Origin: Scardovia wiggsiae F0424
GTDB taxonomy: Bacteria; Actinomycetota; Actinomycetes; Actinomycetales; Bifidobacteriaceae
Direction: 5' to 3'
DNA length: 64,000 nt
Assembly: GCF_000269605.1 (NCBI RefSeq)
Contig: NZ_AKCI01000001.1
Span: forward strand, 744,001 to 808,000
In this document: positions 1 through 8,613 of the stretch, in pieces
Position numbering within the stretch: the stretch's first letter is position 1
Layout of the letters: each line of letters starts with the position of its first letter
Notes under the pieces: generated by a model
The model's input: the letters and a program-made list of their open reading frames with translations, nothing else
What the model was told of the DNA's origin: nothing
Database searches by the model: none
Program-made: the position numbers and the translations under genes

Positions 1-383
1 AGAGGCTTGTGCGTGACCTTAACAGGCTGTATAAAGATAACCGCGAACTGTGGGAGCTGGATTTTGAACAGCAGGGGTTCCAGTGGCTGACCAGTGACGA
101 CGGCGACCACAATACCCTCAGCTATATGCGCCTGGATAAGGACGGGAACCCTCTTGTTGTCGTTGTCAATTTCTCAGGCACAGCATGGGACAACTATCAG
201 GTGCCCCTGCCGAGCGGCGGGAAGTGGGCTGAGATACTCACCACAGACGACGCCAGATATGGGGGCTCGGATATCCATAATACGGATATCCATGCTGTTG
301 AAGGAGAGTTCCATAGCCGCGGCTGGTCAGCCTATCTGACGGTCCCTGCTATGGGGGTGATTATCCTGAAACCTGAAAATTAA
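1..383 (+). CDS. glgB: 1,4-alpha-glucan branching enzyme, C-terminal part (5' end outside window)
   Basis: The reading frame is already open at the left edge and ends with TAA at 381-383, leaving about 126 residues. The protein part looks like the end of a GH13 glycogen branching enzyme: a last catalytic-domain helix ([18 protein letters not shown]), a core stretch with VVVVNFSG, and the all-beta C-terminal amylase domain ending near [11 protein letters not shown]. Branching enzyme transfers alpha-1,4 chains to alpha-1,6 positions during glycogen synthesis in the cytoplasm. The catalytic barrel lies outside the window, so activity cannot be judged. The family call is confident because the N-S-[GA] strand pattern and the terminal strand are typical of GlgB. 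Confidence 0.85.
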   Translation, partial: RLVRDLNRLYKDNRELWELDFEQQGFQWLTSDDGDHNTLSYMRLDKDGNPLVVVVNFSGTAWDNYQVPLPSGGKWAEILTTDDARYGGSDIHNTDIHAVEGEFHSRGWSAYLTVPAMGVIILKPEN

Positions 384-401
384 ACACTTTAAGGATATCT
401 G

Positions 402-481
402 ATAACGGCAATACTGTTATGCTGCAGCTGTAGGCCCGAATTGTGAAGGGCTGGCTGTAATATATACAGTATTGCCGTTAT
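402..481. repeat. 16-bp perfect inverted repeat between glgB and the response regulator gene
   Basis: Positions 402-417 (ATAACGGCAATACTGT) are the exact reverse complement of 466-481, with a 48-base spacer containing a small GCTGCAGC palindrome. The right arm ends about 20 bases before the chosen start of the response regulator. No T-run follows either arm, so a simple intrinsic terminator is unlikely. A two-site operator or a leader-RNA structure fits better. Confidence 0.6.
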
Positions 482-501
482 TCATAGGATCGAAAGTTAT
501 T

Positions 502-1236
502 ATGATTAGCACTACAACTGATAAATCAAAACGCACCGGGCAGTACTCCATCCTCGTTGTTGAAGATGAGCCTACCCTCGCAACTGCTATCGGGCAGCGC
601 CTGGCCTCTGAAGGATGGAATACCCGTATTGCCGGCGATGGCGCAACTGCCGTTGATCTGGCTGCTGCCTATAAGCCTGACCTCATTATTATGGATATCA
701 TGCTTCCCGTTATGGACGGCCTCGAAGCTACCAAACGCATTACGACAACACGCCCTGTCCCCGTCCTTATGCTTACTGCACGTGATGATGAGACCGATAA
801 AGTTATCGGCCTGGGCTCCGGCGCTGACGATTATATGACCAAACCCTTCTCCATGCGTGAACTCGTTGCACGGTGCAAGGCGCTGCTTCGCCGGGTAGAG
901 CGTGCAAAAGTTATCGCCAAGAATTCAGAAAATGAAAAGGTCCTTGAATTCCCGGGCCTGGTAATTGACCCCGCGCAGAGGCTTGTCGTATTCCGCGGAG
1001 AACAGATCCACCTGACCCCTACAGAGTTCGACCTTCTGGCCACTTTGGGGCGTAAACCCAAGCAGGTGCTGACACGCGAAAAACTCCTTGAAGAAGTATG
1101 GGACTGGGTAGATGCATCCGGTACCCGTACGGTAGATTCCCACGTCAAGGCGCTCAGGCACAAGCTCGGCCCGGAAATGATCAGGACCGTCCACGGAGTT
1201 GGATATGCCTTTGAGCCTCCGCTGGATAACAACTGA
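502..1236 (+). CDS. OmpR/PhoB-family response regulator
   Basis: This 244-residue protein has a receiver domain (about residues 15-130) and an OmpR-type winged-helix DNA-binding domain (about 145-240). The receiver keeps the acidic pair E21/D22, the phospho-acceptor D65 (in LIIMDIMLP), T92 and K114. The C-terminal half has the usual LTPTEFDLLATL and RTVHGVGYAF signatures. An upstream in-frame TTG at 472 is less likely than ATG 502, because it lies inside the inverted-repeat arm and would add a non-conserved tail. The histidine kinase gene starts 2 bases after the stop, so the two are one transcription unit. The signal and regulon cannot be read from the sequence. Confidence 0.9.
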   Translation: MISTTTDKSKRTGQYSILVVEDEPTLATAIGQRLASEGWNTRIAGDGATAVDLAAAYKPDLIIMDIMLPVMDGLEATKRITTTRPVPVLMLTARDDETDKVIGLGSGADDYMTKPFSMRELVARCKALLRRVERAKVIAKNSENEKVLEFPGLVIDPAQRLVVFRGEQIHLTPTEFDLLATLGRKPKQVLTREKLLEEVWDWVDASGTRTVDSHVKALRHKLGPEMIRTVHGVGYAFEPPLDNN

Positions 1237-1238
1237 AA

Positions 1239-2477
1239 ATGCCTGACCGAAAGGGTGACGCAACTCCCCGGACATCGTCTTCCGCGCCCCATCATACTTC
1301 CCCCCGCGGGCTGTACAGCAAATCTGCATACGATACATACCGTATGCAGCAGGAACAGGCAAGAAAAGCAGGGGGAAATACAGCGCCGAGGAAGAAGCGC
1401 CCCTCTGGAGCCAGGCCGCGCAAAAAGCCTTCCGCCGTCCGCCCTATAGGGGTTTTCACTTCCCTTAAAGCTGAGCTGAGTATCCTCATTATCATTTCAA
1501 CAGCTATCACTTTCCTTATGTCGTGGTTCCTGCTGCAGTACGGTATCAGCGGATGGATAGCAATGCCCCTGACCCTTGCCGCCGCACTCGGGGTCACATA
1601 CATATTCTCCCATGGCCTGACCTCCCCTCTCGGTGAGATACGCGATGCGGCAGAACAGATGCAGGAGGGGAATTATGAGATCCGCGTTACTTCTGCAGTA
1701 TCCAGCCGTGACGAAGTGGGCCAGCTTGCACGGTCTTTCAATGCCATGGCAGAAGAACTGGAACATGCTGACCAGATGCGGCGCGACCTTATCGCAAACG
1801 TCAGCCACGAACTGCGTACCCCTGTTTCAGCGCTGCAGGCCCAGGTAGAGAATATGGCTGACGGCGTTATAGAGCCAACGCCTGCAAACCTGGATGGGCT
1901 GCTCAGCCAGACTATGCGCCTCACAGACCTTATTGCTTTCCTTCTTGATATGTCCCGCGTAGAGGCTGGGGCAGCAAGCCTGGAAATTACCGAATTCAAC
2001 GTCAAGGATTTTATCGATGATGTGGTAAAGCCTCTGGAAATAGCTGATGGCGGGCATGGGCACATGATCAGCCTTGACGTCCCTCCCAATATCACGATGG
2101 AAGGCGACCAGGACCGTCTGCGCCAGCTCTATACGAATATCGTTTCAAATGCTATCAAGCATTCTGCTGACGGGACAGCTGTACTGGTGGAAGTCCGTGA
2201 AGACAGGGTCCATGACACGATCGTTTCCAATATAATCAATTTTGGTTCCCAGATATCGCAGGAGGCGCGGTCTGACATTTTCCGCCGATACGTTAAGGGC
2301 CAGGGATCCCGGCCCGGTACCGGATCGGGAGGTACCGGACTGGGCCTTTCCATTGCACGGTGGGCAGCCCAGCTCCATTCCGGTACTGTACGGGTCGTTG
2401 ATGATTCGCGCGGGGCTAATTTTGAGATCACCCTCCCCAAGCATCACAATATCCCGCTTGTTGATGAGCAGCTGTAG
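1239..2477 (+). CDS. Membrane sensor histidine kinase, partner of the upstream regulator
   Basis: The protein has 412 residues. A basic, proline-rich cytoplasmic tail (1-75) is followed by two closely spaced membrane helices (about 81-100 and 106-124), a HAMP linker, HisKA with the phospho-accepting H190 (in NVSHELRTP), and a HATPase domain with the N-box (TNIVSNAIKHS) and GTGLGLSIA. Only about five residues separate the two helices, so there is no extracytoplasmic sensor domain. This places it with the small 'intramembrane-sensing' kinases that often watch the cell envelope. It starts 2 bases after the response regulator stop. The input signal is unknown. Confidence 0.88.
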   Translation: MPDRKGDATPRTSSSAPHHTSPRGLYSKSAYDTYRMQQEQARKAGGNTAPRKKRPSGARPRKKPSAVRPIGVFTSLKAELSILIIISTAITFLMSWFLLQYGISGWIAMPLTLAAALGVTYIFSHGLTSPLGEIRDAAEQMQEGNYEIRVTSAVSSRDEVGQLARSFNAMAEELEHADQMRRDLIANVSHELRTPVSALQAQVENMADGVIEPTPANLDGLLSQTMRLTDLIAFLLDMSRVEAGAASLEITEFNVKDFIDDVVKPLEIADGGHGHMISLDVPPNITMEGDQDRLRQLYTNIVSNAIKHSADGTAVLVEVREDRVHDTIVSNIINFGSQISQEARSDIFRRYVKGQGSRPGTGSGGTGLGLSIARWAAQLHSGTVRVVDDSRGANFEITLPKHHNIPLVDEQL

Positions 2478-2548
2478 GCCAGCGGGAATACAGCTGTTTC
2501 CAGCGCGTGTCGTAAATACTGTTTCTGTCTTATTCACCTGAAATAATA

Positions 2549-2566
2549 TTCGAACATATGTTCGAA
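2549..2566. promoter_or_regulatory. LexA (SOS) box of umuDC
   Basis: TTCGAACATATGTTCGAA is a perfect 18-bp palindrome containing the Gram-positive/actinobacterial LexA consensus core CGAAC-N4-GTTCG. It lies directly before the ribosome-binding site of the UmuD-like gene, so LexA bound here would block transcription of both umuD and umuC until DNA damage. Confidence 0.9.
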
Positions 2567-2579
2567 AGAGGTGATGGCA

Positions 2580-3053
2580 ATGGCAGTCCCTATGGCCCTC
2601 GAGGCTGTGCACGCGGGCTTCCCTTCAGTTGCACAGGATTATTTTGACGGGGATTTTTCCTTCGATGATAATGTGATCACACACCCTGATACGACATTCG
2701 TTATGGCGGTAGCGGGCGACTCCATGGAAGGTGCGGGTATTTTCGACGGGGATATCCTTGTCGTCGACCGTTCACTCGCTGCTGAGGAAAACAGTATCGT
2801 TATCGCAGCCATTAACGGAGAGCTGACGGTGAAACGTCTGATTATGGGTGCCGACAACAGGCCTCTGCTCCATCCTGAGAATCCGCAATACCCTGATATA
2901 CCGTTATATCTGGAGCAGGAAGTAGTTATTTGGGGTGTGGTGATTGGGAATTTCCACTGGCAGAATTCATACGCACGGCATTCGCGCCCTCTGGAGGCAG
3001 ACGCTGCCGGAAAGCCTGACTGGGAAGGTAGAAATGGCATGCAACCGCTATAA
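2580..3053 (+). CDS. umuD: UmuD-like S24 self-cleaving peptidase
   Basis: This 157-residue protein is a LexA/UmuD-type S24 peptidase. The catalytic serine is S48 in the motif [10 protein letters not shown] and the lysine is K85 in LTVKRL. The likely self-cleavage site is A12-G13, in the short N-terminal arm (EAVHAGFPS). As in UmuD there is no DNA-binding domain, which separates it from LexA. ATG 2580 is preferred to GTG 2571 because AGAGGTG ends 6 bases upstream of it. Cleaved UmuD' would join UmuC to form translesion polymerase V. The gene overlaps umuC by 20 bases and carries a LexA box just upstream. Confidence 0.9.
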   Translation: MAVPMALEAVHAGFPSVAQDYFDGDFSFDDNVITHPDTTFVMAVAGDSMEGAGIFDGDILVVDRSLAAEENSIVIAAINGELTVKRLIMGADNRPLLHPENPQYPDIPLYLEQEVVIWGVVIGNFHWQNSYARHSRPLEADAAGKPDWEGRNGMQPL

Positions 3054-4359
3054 CAGTGTGATACTTGCTGACGCCAACAGCTTCTTTGCCTCCTGCGAGC
3101 GCGTCTTCGATCCGTCGCTTAACGGGAAGCCCATTGTCGTGCTTTCCAATAACGACGGATGTGTTGTAGCGCGCAGCAGCGAAGCAAGGGCCCTTGGGAT
3201 CGGAATGTGCACCCCATGGTTTGCCATCAAAGAGGATGCTGCCAGGAAAGGCGTTATAGCAAGAAGTTCCAACTATGAGCTTTATGCAAGCCTGTCGCAC
3301 CGGATGATGTCTGTTATGAGATCCTTCTTCCCCGGACAGGAGGTATATTCCATTGACGAGTGTTTCCTTACAAACCCCTGCACCGATGATGCGGCATCTA
3401 TCAGTACGTGTATCCGTATGCGGAAAGCCATACTGCAGGGCATAGGCATACCGGTATCGATAGGGATAGCCCCTACAAAAACATTGGCTAAAATAGTGAA
3501 CCATTGGGCAAAAAGCCATCCTGCCACACACGGGGTATTGTCATGGTCCCAGGTCAGCGCCGATATTCTGCAGCGTACCCCTGTTTCTGACGTGTGGGGC
3601 GTAGGCAGGCATCTGAGTTCAAAACTGATGAGCCACGATATCCTCACCGCTGCCGATTTGGGAAATTCCGACCCTGAAACCATAAGGCACCAATACTCTA
3701 TTTCTGTTGAACGTACCGTCCTTGAGCTGCGCGGGATCCCCTGCATCCCGGAAGAGAATACTGACGATACCGTTGAGGGGGCAAGAAAAGCCCAGATAAT
3801 GTATTCCCGGATGTTCGGACAGCCCGTACGCGGATACAGCACACTATGCCAGGCTTTAAGCGTGTATGCACAGAAAGCAGCACACCGCCTGAAACGCCAG
3901 GGGAGCCTGTGCGGGGCAGTCAGTATCTTCTGCGCAACCGGACACCGCAGGCATAGCAGAAGTACAAGCTCTCATGCCTGGAATACATGTATATTAGACA
4001 GCCCTACCGATAACCCCATTACTATTTCACAGGCAGCATGCGAGACGGCCCGGACTGTGGTTGATCCGGATGCCTGTTATGCCCGGGCAGGGATCACCCT
4101 TCATAAACTGGTCAGCAAAAGCAGCTATAACCTTCTCGATGCCGATACCCCGCTGAAGGGCACGGAAAAGCTGGGAAATACCTTAGACCTGATAACTGGC
4201 CGGTTCGGCCCAATGTCTGCAGGTATAGGGTACGGAGGTATCCGCGGGACAGGACGGTACAGTTCCGATACCGGCAGTCCATGGGCAATGAAACGCACCA
4301 TGCTCTCCAAAAGATGTACAACGCGATGGAGCGAAATGGCAGTAGTCAAAGCCGATTAA
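3034..4359 (+). CDS. umuC: Y-family DNA polymerase V catalytic subunit UmuC
   Basis: This 441-residue protein is an ImpB/MucB/SamB-family translesion polymerase. Active-site motifs are [14 protein letters not shown] near the N-terminus and YSIDECFL (the acidic SIDE motif) near residue 105. The finger region [11 protein letters not shown] and the little-finger region are both present. ATG 3034 follows a GGGAAGGTAG ribosome-binding site and lies inside the end of umuD, so the two are translationally coupled. The stop codon overlaps the convergent comF-like stop by 4 bases (3' ends share TTAA). The length is full for the family and no frameshift is seen. It would copy past DNA lesions under SOS control. 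Confidence 0.93.
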   Translation: MACNRYNSVILADANSFFASCERVFDPSLNGKPIVVLSNNDGCVVARSSEARALGIGMCTPWFAIKEDAARKGVIARSSNYELYASLSHRMMSVMRSFFPGQEVYSIDECFLTNPCTDDAASISTCIRMRKAILQGIGIPVSIGIAPTKTLAKIVNHWAKSHPATHGVLSWSQVSADILQRTPVSDVWGVGRHLSSKLMSHDILTAADLGNSDPETIRHQYSISVERTVLELRGIPCIPEENTDDTVEGARKAQIMYSRMFGQPVRGYSTLCQALSVYAQKAAHRLKRQGSLCGAVSIFCATGHRRHSRSTSSHAWNTCILDSPTDNPITISQAACETARTVVDPDACYARAGITLHKLVSKSSYNLLDADTPLKGTEKLGNTLDLITGRFGPMSAGIGYGGIRGTGRYSSDTGSPWAMKRTMLSKRCTTRWSEMAVVKAD

Positions 4360-5216
4360 GCGGTCCACTGCGGGTTACAGGCAGCCAAAGCTGGGCGCGG
4401 AAGCTGCAGGCCATCTGCATCCCCCGGGACCATAGACAGTGTCAGTGCCGCATATACCCGAGCGCCGGCCTCGCGGAGCACCCGCTCACACGAGCGAAGT
4501 GTAGAGCCGGTCGTCATAATATCGTCAATAAGGATAACCGGATGCCCAGCCACACGATGGGGATGCGCGACAGATACCCTTCCGGACAGACGGCCCATCC
4601 TGGACCTTCTGTCATTATGGGACACAGATTTTTGCAGCCTGCCGTGCATATGGAGAAACGGAACCACACAGGCATCAGCGCCATGGGCATTCAGCGCCCG
4701 TGCAGCAGCATAACACAGCGGCAGCACCTGCAACCGTCCACGCCTGTAAAACGACCCTCTGCCTGAGGGGGCAGGCATAACATATATGCACTCGTCTCTC
4801 ATACTGCCGTCCGCCCCGACAGCAGCCTGCCCGGATGGCAGCAGGGACAGTACTTTTGGGTACAGGCCGTTCACCAGCTCCTCCATCGCATACGAAAAGG
4901 GTTTATCAAGCTCCTCGTCGCCATGGTCTTTCCACGACAGTATTGCCTGCCTTACATTCCTGTTATAGGCAGAACAGGAATAAACGGTACAGGCCATATC
5001 GGGGTCCGTAAAATAGTCATGGAGAGGCCTGGAGAGCCTCCTGTGCAGCAGGGCCGAACAGGATCCGCACAAAATACTGTCAGACATACCGCACCCGGCG
5101 CAGCATCTGGGGAACAGTACGTACCGCATATTCCTGCACCACAGCCCCGCAGCACGTTTTATACTGCTCAGCCGCCCAGGCGCTTCATTGACCGTACCCA
5201 TAGCAGGACTATACAT
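4356..5216 (-). CDS. ComF-family phosphoribosyltransferase-like protein
   Basis: The 286-residue product has an N-terminal zinc-ribbon-like cysteine cluster (FPRCCAGCG, then CGSC) and a C-terminal type I PRTase domain with the PRPP loop [14 protein letters not shown]. This is the ComF layout, linked to DNA uptake and to handling of imported nucleotides in naturally competent bacteria, although the molecular function is not settled. ATG 5216 is chosen because AGGAAGAAGAAG lies just upstream. An ATG at 5339 would add 41 non-conserved residues. No other competence gene is in the window. It may be read from the same transcript as the HAD gene 209 bases upstream. Confidence 0.8.
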   Translation of the reverse strand: MYSPAMGTVNEAPGRLSSIKRAAGLWCRNMRYVLFPRCCAGCGMSDSILCGSCSALLHRRLSRPLHDYFTDPDMACTVYSCSAYNRNVRQAILSWKDHGDEELDKPFSYAMEELVNGLYPKVLSLLPSGQAAVGADGSMRDECIYVMPAPSGRGSFYRRGRLQVLPLCYAAARALNAHGADACVVPFLHMHGRLQKSVSHNDRRSRMGRLSGRVSVAHPHRVAGHPVILIDDIMTTGSTLRSCERVLREAGARVYAALTLSMVPGDADGLQLPRPALAACNPQWTA

Positions 5217-5425
5217 GGATACTTCTTCTTCCTGCAAAGGAAACCATCCGCTGTGTACGGATGGGCATGCTGTTTTGAGTTCTCCACAATGCTCCAAAAT
5301 ACTTTTGAGCTGAGTGCCCCGCCATACAGCCGGATACAAAACGCCTGCCCCTGCCCCTTATCTGATTATCCGGCAGAAAACAAGAGGGAACCGGGAAACC
5401 CGGCAAATAACCTCTGCGCCCCCTA

Positions 5426-6262
5426 TCAGGCATCCATCGTGGAAACAGCGCCCGACTTTCTCCGCGCATCAATAAACCGGCTGATAAACTTTTCAGTATC
5501 TTCCGGGCCCGTGACTTTAACGGCATAGGTCCCCGCAGCAGCAGCCGGATAATCGTTGCCCTCAGGAGACATACGGTCCCCTACAAAAACGATATCAGGG
5601 ATATCACATTCCATGGCCTCAGCAAGTTTACGAACTGCGTAGGCCTTATCAATACCTTTCACAGAAACATCTATACTGGTAGAGCCTCCCGCACGTACAG
5701 TCAGCTCGGGAAGATCAGAAGCAACGGCCTTCGCCAGGGCTTCACGCCTGGAGCCGTCAGGGTCCCATTTCTCTTTTTCATCAACAGGGGCATGCTGCCC
5801 CAACGCCGAAAAAGTGATCTGCGATCCCCTGTCTTCAATACGGTCCGACCACACACGCGAATCGTCATACCACAGCCCCAGCTGCTGTGCGCGTGATTTC
5901 AGCGATTCCATCACTTTCTGCTTAAGATCCCCGTCAATAGTGATCTCATACCGGCATTCCCAGCCCTCCCCATTCCACGTATAGTAACGGGTCCCGGTTG
6001 TCGGCATAAGATGGAGGTTTGACAGCCGTGCGGTACCGGACACCATGGAAAGGACCTGGCTGTCGATAAGGCCCCACTTCCCTCCCGAAATAACAGCAAC
6101 AGGGCAGAGATGCGTCAGATCGCTGAGAAGCCTGGCAACAGGCGGCTTCATAGGCATTTTGGAGCGGGCAAGGGTACCGTCCAGGTCGAAGGCGACCAGC
6201 CTGGCCTTCTGTACAAGGTACCCATAATCTATACTGTCCCATGTTGGGAAAATATCACCCAT
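5426..6262 (-). CDS. HAD-IIB family phosphatase, phosphomannomutase-like
   Basis: The 278-residue protein has all HAD motifs: I (FDLDGT, D26/D28), II (VISGG), III (K in GIDKAY) and IV (VGDRMSPEGNDYP). The GND-Y ending of motif IV and the cap position resemble the eukaryote-type phosphomannomutase and sugar-phosphatase branch of HAD-IIB. Substrates in this branch are usually phosphosugars, and this one cannot be named. ATG 6262 has a strong GGGAGGT ribosome-binding site. The gene is upstream of the comF-like gene on the same strand. Confidence 0.82.
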   Translation of the reverse strand: MGDIFPTWDSIDYGYLVQKARLVAFDLDGTLARSKMPMKPPVARLLSDLTHLCPVAVISGGKWGLIDSQVLSMVSGTARLSNLHLMPTTGTRYYTWNGEGWECRYEITIDGDLKQKVMESLKSRAQQLGLWYDDSRVWSDRIEDRGSQITFSALGQHAPVDEKEKWDPDGSRREALAKAVASDLPELTVRAGGSTSIDVSVKGIDKAYAVRKLAEAMECDIPDIVFVGDRMSPEGNDYPAAAAGTYAVKVTGPEDTEKFISRFIDARRKSGAVSTMDA

Positions 6263-6371
6263 AGTACCTCCCAGTTGCTGTTGCCGGCCTTACCCATTAT
6301 GCCACATCGTTAACTACATCCATAGGCCGTTTTCAGTTATGATACTACCGTGGATAGGGTACCATAGAAGA

Positions 6372-6857
6372 ATGAACGGCACCCCACTGCCCCATCCAGG
6401 CCATACAGAAGACCCGTCACCAGATGCATCAGAACCCCGTCCGTGGGAGGCACGCAGATACAGGGATCCCCATGGCCGGGGGCCACGGCAGCCGCAGTTC
6501 GGAAGGCATCTGCCGCATTACCGGACACGCGCGGGCCTGTTCGATTCTGTGGTTGCAGCCCAGTTAAAACGTCTGGCAGCCGGGTGGCCGGACCTTATTG
6601 CATCAACTGAATTCCTTGTTGAAGATGTGCCCGCAGCAAACCTGGTGCCATGGGAAGAGCCGGCTGTGCAGTTTTCAGTATCTTATGCTGCCGGGCATGA
6701 TGAACCGGCCAGGATAATCCTATACCGCCTGCCGATCCAGTCCGCCACACGGAACCGTATAGAACTTGAATACATAGTCCATGACGAGATCGTGCGCCAG
6801 CTGGCAGGGCTGTCGGGCAAAAGCCCCGAAGATATTGACCCTGATCCCCTGTTCTGA
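6372..6857 (+). CDS. Zincin-fold 'metallopeptidase family' protein with a lost zinc motif
   Basis: The 161-residue protein matches the small actinobacterial metallopeptidase-like family (PF06262 type) in its conserved middle part: TEFLVEDVP, then PARIILYRLPIQ, then a helix where the zinc motif should be. Family members normally carry HExxH there (for example VHEIxHHF). Here the helix reads VHDEIVRQLAGL, so the second histidine is missing and the glutamate is shifted. The protein is therefore probably not a zinc protease. The N-terminal 55 residues are Pro/Arg-rich. ATG 6372 follows AGAAG. ATG 6339 is possible but has no ribosome-binding site. Confidence 0.7.
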   Translation: MNGTPLPHPGHTEDPSPDASEPRPWEARRYRDPHGRGPRQPQFGRHLPHYRTRAGLFDSVVAAQLKRLAAGWPDLIASTEFLVEDVPAANLVPWEEPAVQFSVSYAAGHDEPARIILYRLPIQSATRNRIELEYIVHDEIVRQLAGLSGKSPEDIDPDPLF

Positions 6858-6912
6858 AGCCTGCGCGGGGATGAGGACCCTGCTCCCCCTGGGATACAGG
6901 CCGTCCCCTGCC

Positions 6913-8613
6913 CTACCTGACCACGATCCCATTGCGTACGGCAACATTCTGGGATGAGGGGTCAAGGCTCGCAGCGTTCAATGCAGAAATACCGTTTACA
7001 GAAGCCTCTGATACATCTTTGACTGTAACTGCCAAAGACATAGTTACTGCTGCCCTCCGCTGCGACGCCCCGCTGGCAGTGCCGGCAGAACTGTCTGCCG
7101 TACCTTTCCCGACATCCATCGTAAGAACTGCTGCATTTTCAGCAATATCTGACGGAGCAAAAGCCTGCGATGTGCCGGCCTTGACAGTAATATTTTTTGA
7201 TCCCGCATATAATCCCGCCGGGCCATACCCTGAAACCGTAACTTCCGCATCGTCCTGTCCAGTATTGGTCACGGTGAGGGTCCCGCCGGCCTTATCAGGT
7301 ATCGCCACAGCAGAATGGGAGGCAGGGGCCTGGGAAGGAATGAACGCGAAATCGCCCTGTTCCGGGGTGCCTGTACTGCTCACTGCAGCCGCCGAAATCC
7401 CTGTATCCGATTCCGCCTGAAGGGCTTTGGCGTTGTCAGGGATATCCCCCAGGGATATAACAGTGACCTTCCCCCCTTCAACGCTGGCTGTCCTGGCATT
7501 TTCAACACCGTCAGAAGTGATCCACGATATCCGCACATTACCTGATTCCGCACTGTAAACGATCACAGAAGCAGACCTGCCGCCGCCCAGCGTACCTATA
7601 ACCTGCCTGTTCGCAGCCGCAGGAAGCGGGGTAATATAATCCGATCCCTGCGGATTAAGCCCATCCATATGTGTTGCAGTGATAACCCCTGCTAACGGGG
7701 CTGCAGAACTCCTGACCGTAACATACAGCCCGTCCTGCCCTGAAGCTGCAGCTGACAGGTCAACAACAGCCTGTGACCTTGCCCCCACAGTAACCGTACT
7801 GTTTGATGATAATGCAAGCGCGGATGCCCCTGAAGTCCCATGGACGGAAACAGTGGCAACTGTCGCTTTTGATGATGCGTTCATAAGCACAAGTTTCTGA
7901 GCCCATCCGGTACGGGTAGGCAGTGACAGGAAACTCTGGGCAAGCTGAGGCTGTACACATGAAGCCGAAGATATCCCCCGCAGGTCACCCTGTGTTGCCC
8001 ATGACACTACCGACCCTGCAGAACCCGTGCCTGCGTCAGCCTTAAGGAAAGTGGTATCCATAACGGCAGGCCCCTTATTGGTATCCCTGTTGAGAGTATA
8101 CAGTGAGCCTGGGGTATGGGAGGGAGTTCCCTGGGGATTGGAAAGCGGATTGGCAGATGGAGTATCTGATGTATCGGAGGGGCTCGAGGAGGAAGGATCC
8201 GCCTGCGATCCGGAAGATGACCCGGGATGCGTAAGCGCAGCCGTATCCTGCCCGTTAAGCGCAGACACTGAGGATCCGGCTACCGAACCGACTGCTGCTG
8301 CCCGGAGCGAAGACTCGATATTTCCCGCACTTGTGCGGAAGCTTTCATCGCCGTATGCTCCAGAATCTGCCAGAGACATCCGTGCAGGGCAGATACGGCC
8401 TGCCTCAAGCTGGGCCACCCGGTATTCCCCCTTCACCGCAGCTGCCTGCGGATCATTGAGACCGGCAAGGGGGGCAAAAAGGATAAGGTAGGCGAAAAGC
8501 CCGACGAGAATACACAGCGAAACCAGTGCGCCGGCAGCTTTACCTGCGCGCTGTGCAAGCCGTACGCCCTGCACACCTGATGTGGGGCGAGCTGTATTTC
8601 TGCTGTCTGCCAT
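6913..8613 (-). CDS. DUF5719 family membrane-anchored protein
   Basis: The 566-residue protein has one N-terminal membrane helix (about 29-49), a Ser/Pro/Thr-rich linker (about 125-175) and a long extracellular beta-rich domain with repeated short hydrophobic strands. It fits the actinobacterial DUF5719 family, whose function is unknown. Its start overlaps the stop of the upstream glycosyltransferase gene (TAATG), so the two are translationally coupled and probably work together at the cell surface. No enzyme motif is visible. Confidence 0.75.
   Translation of the reverse strand: MADSRNTARPTSGVQGVRLAQRAGKAAGALVSLCILVGLFAYLILFAPLAGLNDPQAAAVKGEYRVAQLEAGRICPARMSLADSGAYGDESFRTSAGNIESSLRAAAVGSVAGSSVSALNGQDTAALTHPGSSSGSQADPSSSSPSDTSDTPSANPLSNPQGTPSHTPGSLYTLNRDTNKGPAVMDTTFLKADAGTGSAGSVVSWATQGDLRGISSASCVQPQLAQSFLSLPTRTGWAQKLVLMNASSKATVATVSVHGTSGASALALSSNSTVTVGARSQAVVDLSAAASGQDGLYVTVRSSAAPLAGVITATHMDGLNPQGSDYITPLPAAANRQVIGTLGGGRSASVIVYSAESGNVRISWITSDGVENARTASVEGGKVTVISLGDIPDNAKALQAESDTGISAAAVSSTGTPEQGDFAFIPSQAPASHSAVAIPDKAGGTLTVTNTGQDDAEVTVSGYGPAGLYAGSKNITVKAGTSQAFAPSDIAENAAVLTMDVGKGTADSSAGTASGASQRRAAVTMSLAVTVKDVSEASVNGISALNAASLDPSSQNVAVRNGIVVR

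Noticed and set aside
2549-4359. umuDC as part of a prophage or plasmid insertion
   Set aside because: No integrase, repeats or phage genes flank it, and the base content matches the neighbours.
4923-5528. 201-codon plus-strand open frame opposite the comF-like gene
   Set aside because: It overlaps the ComF motifs and part of the HAD gene in the opposite sense.
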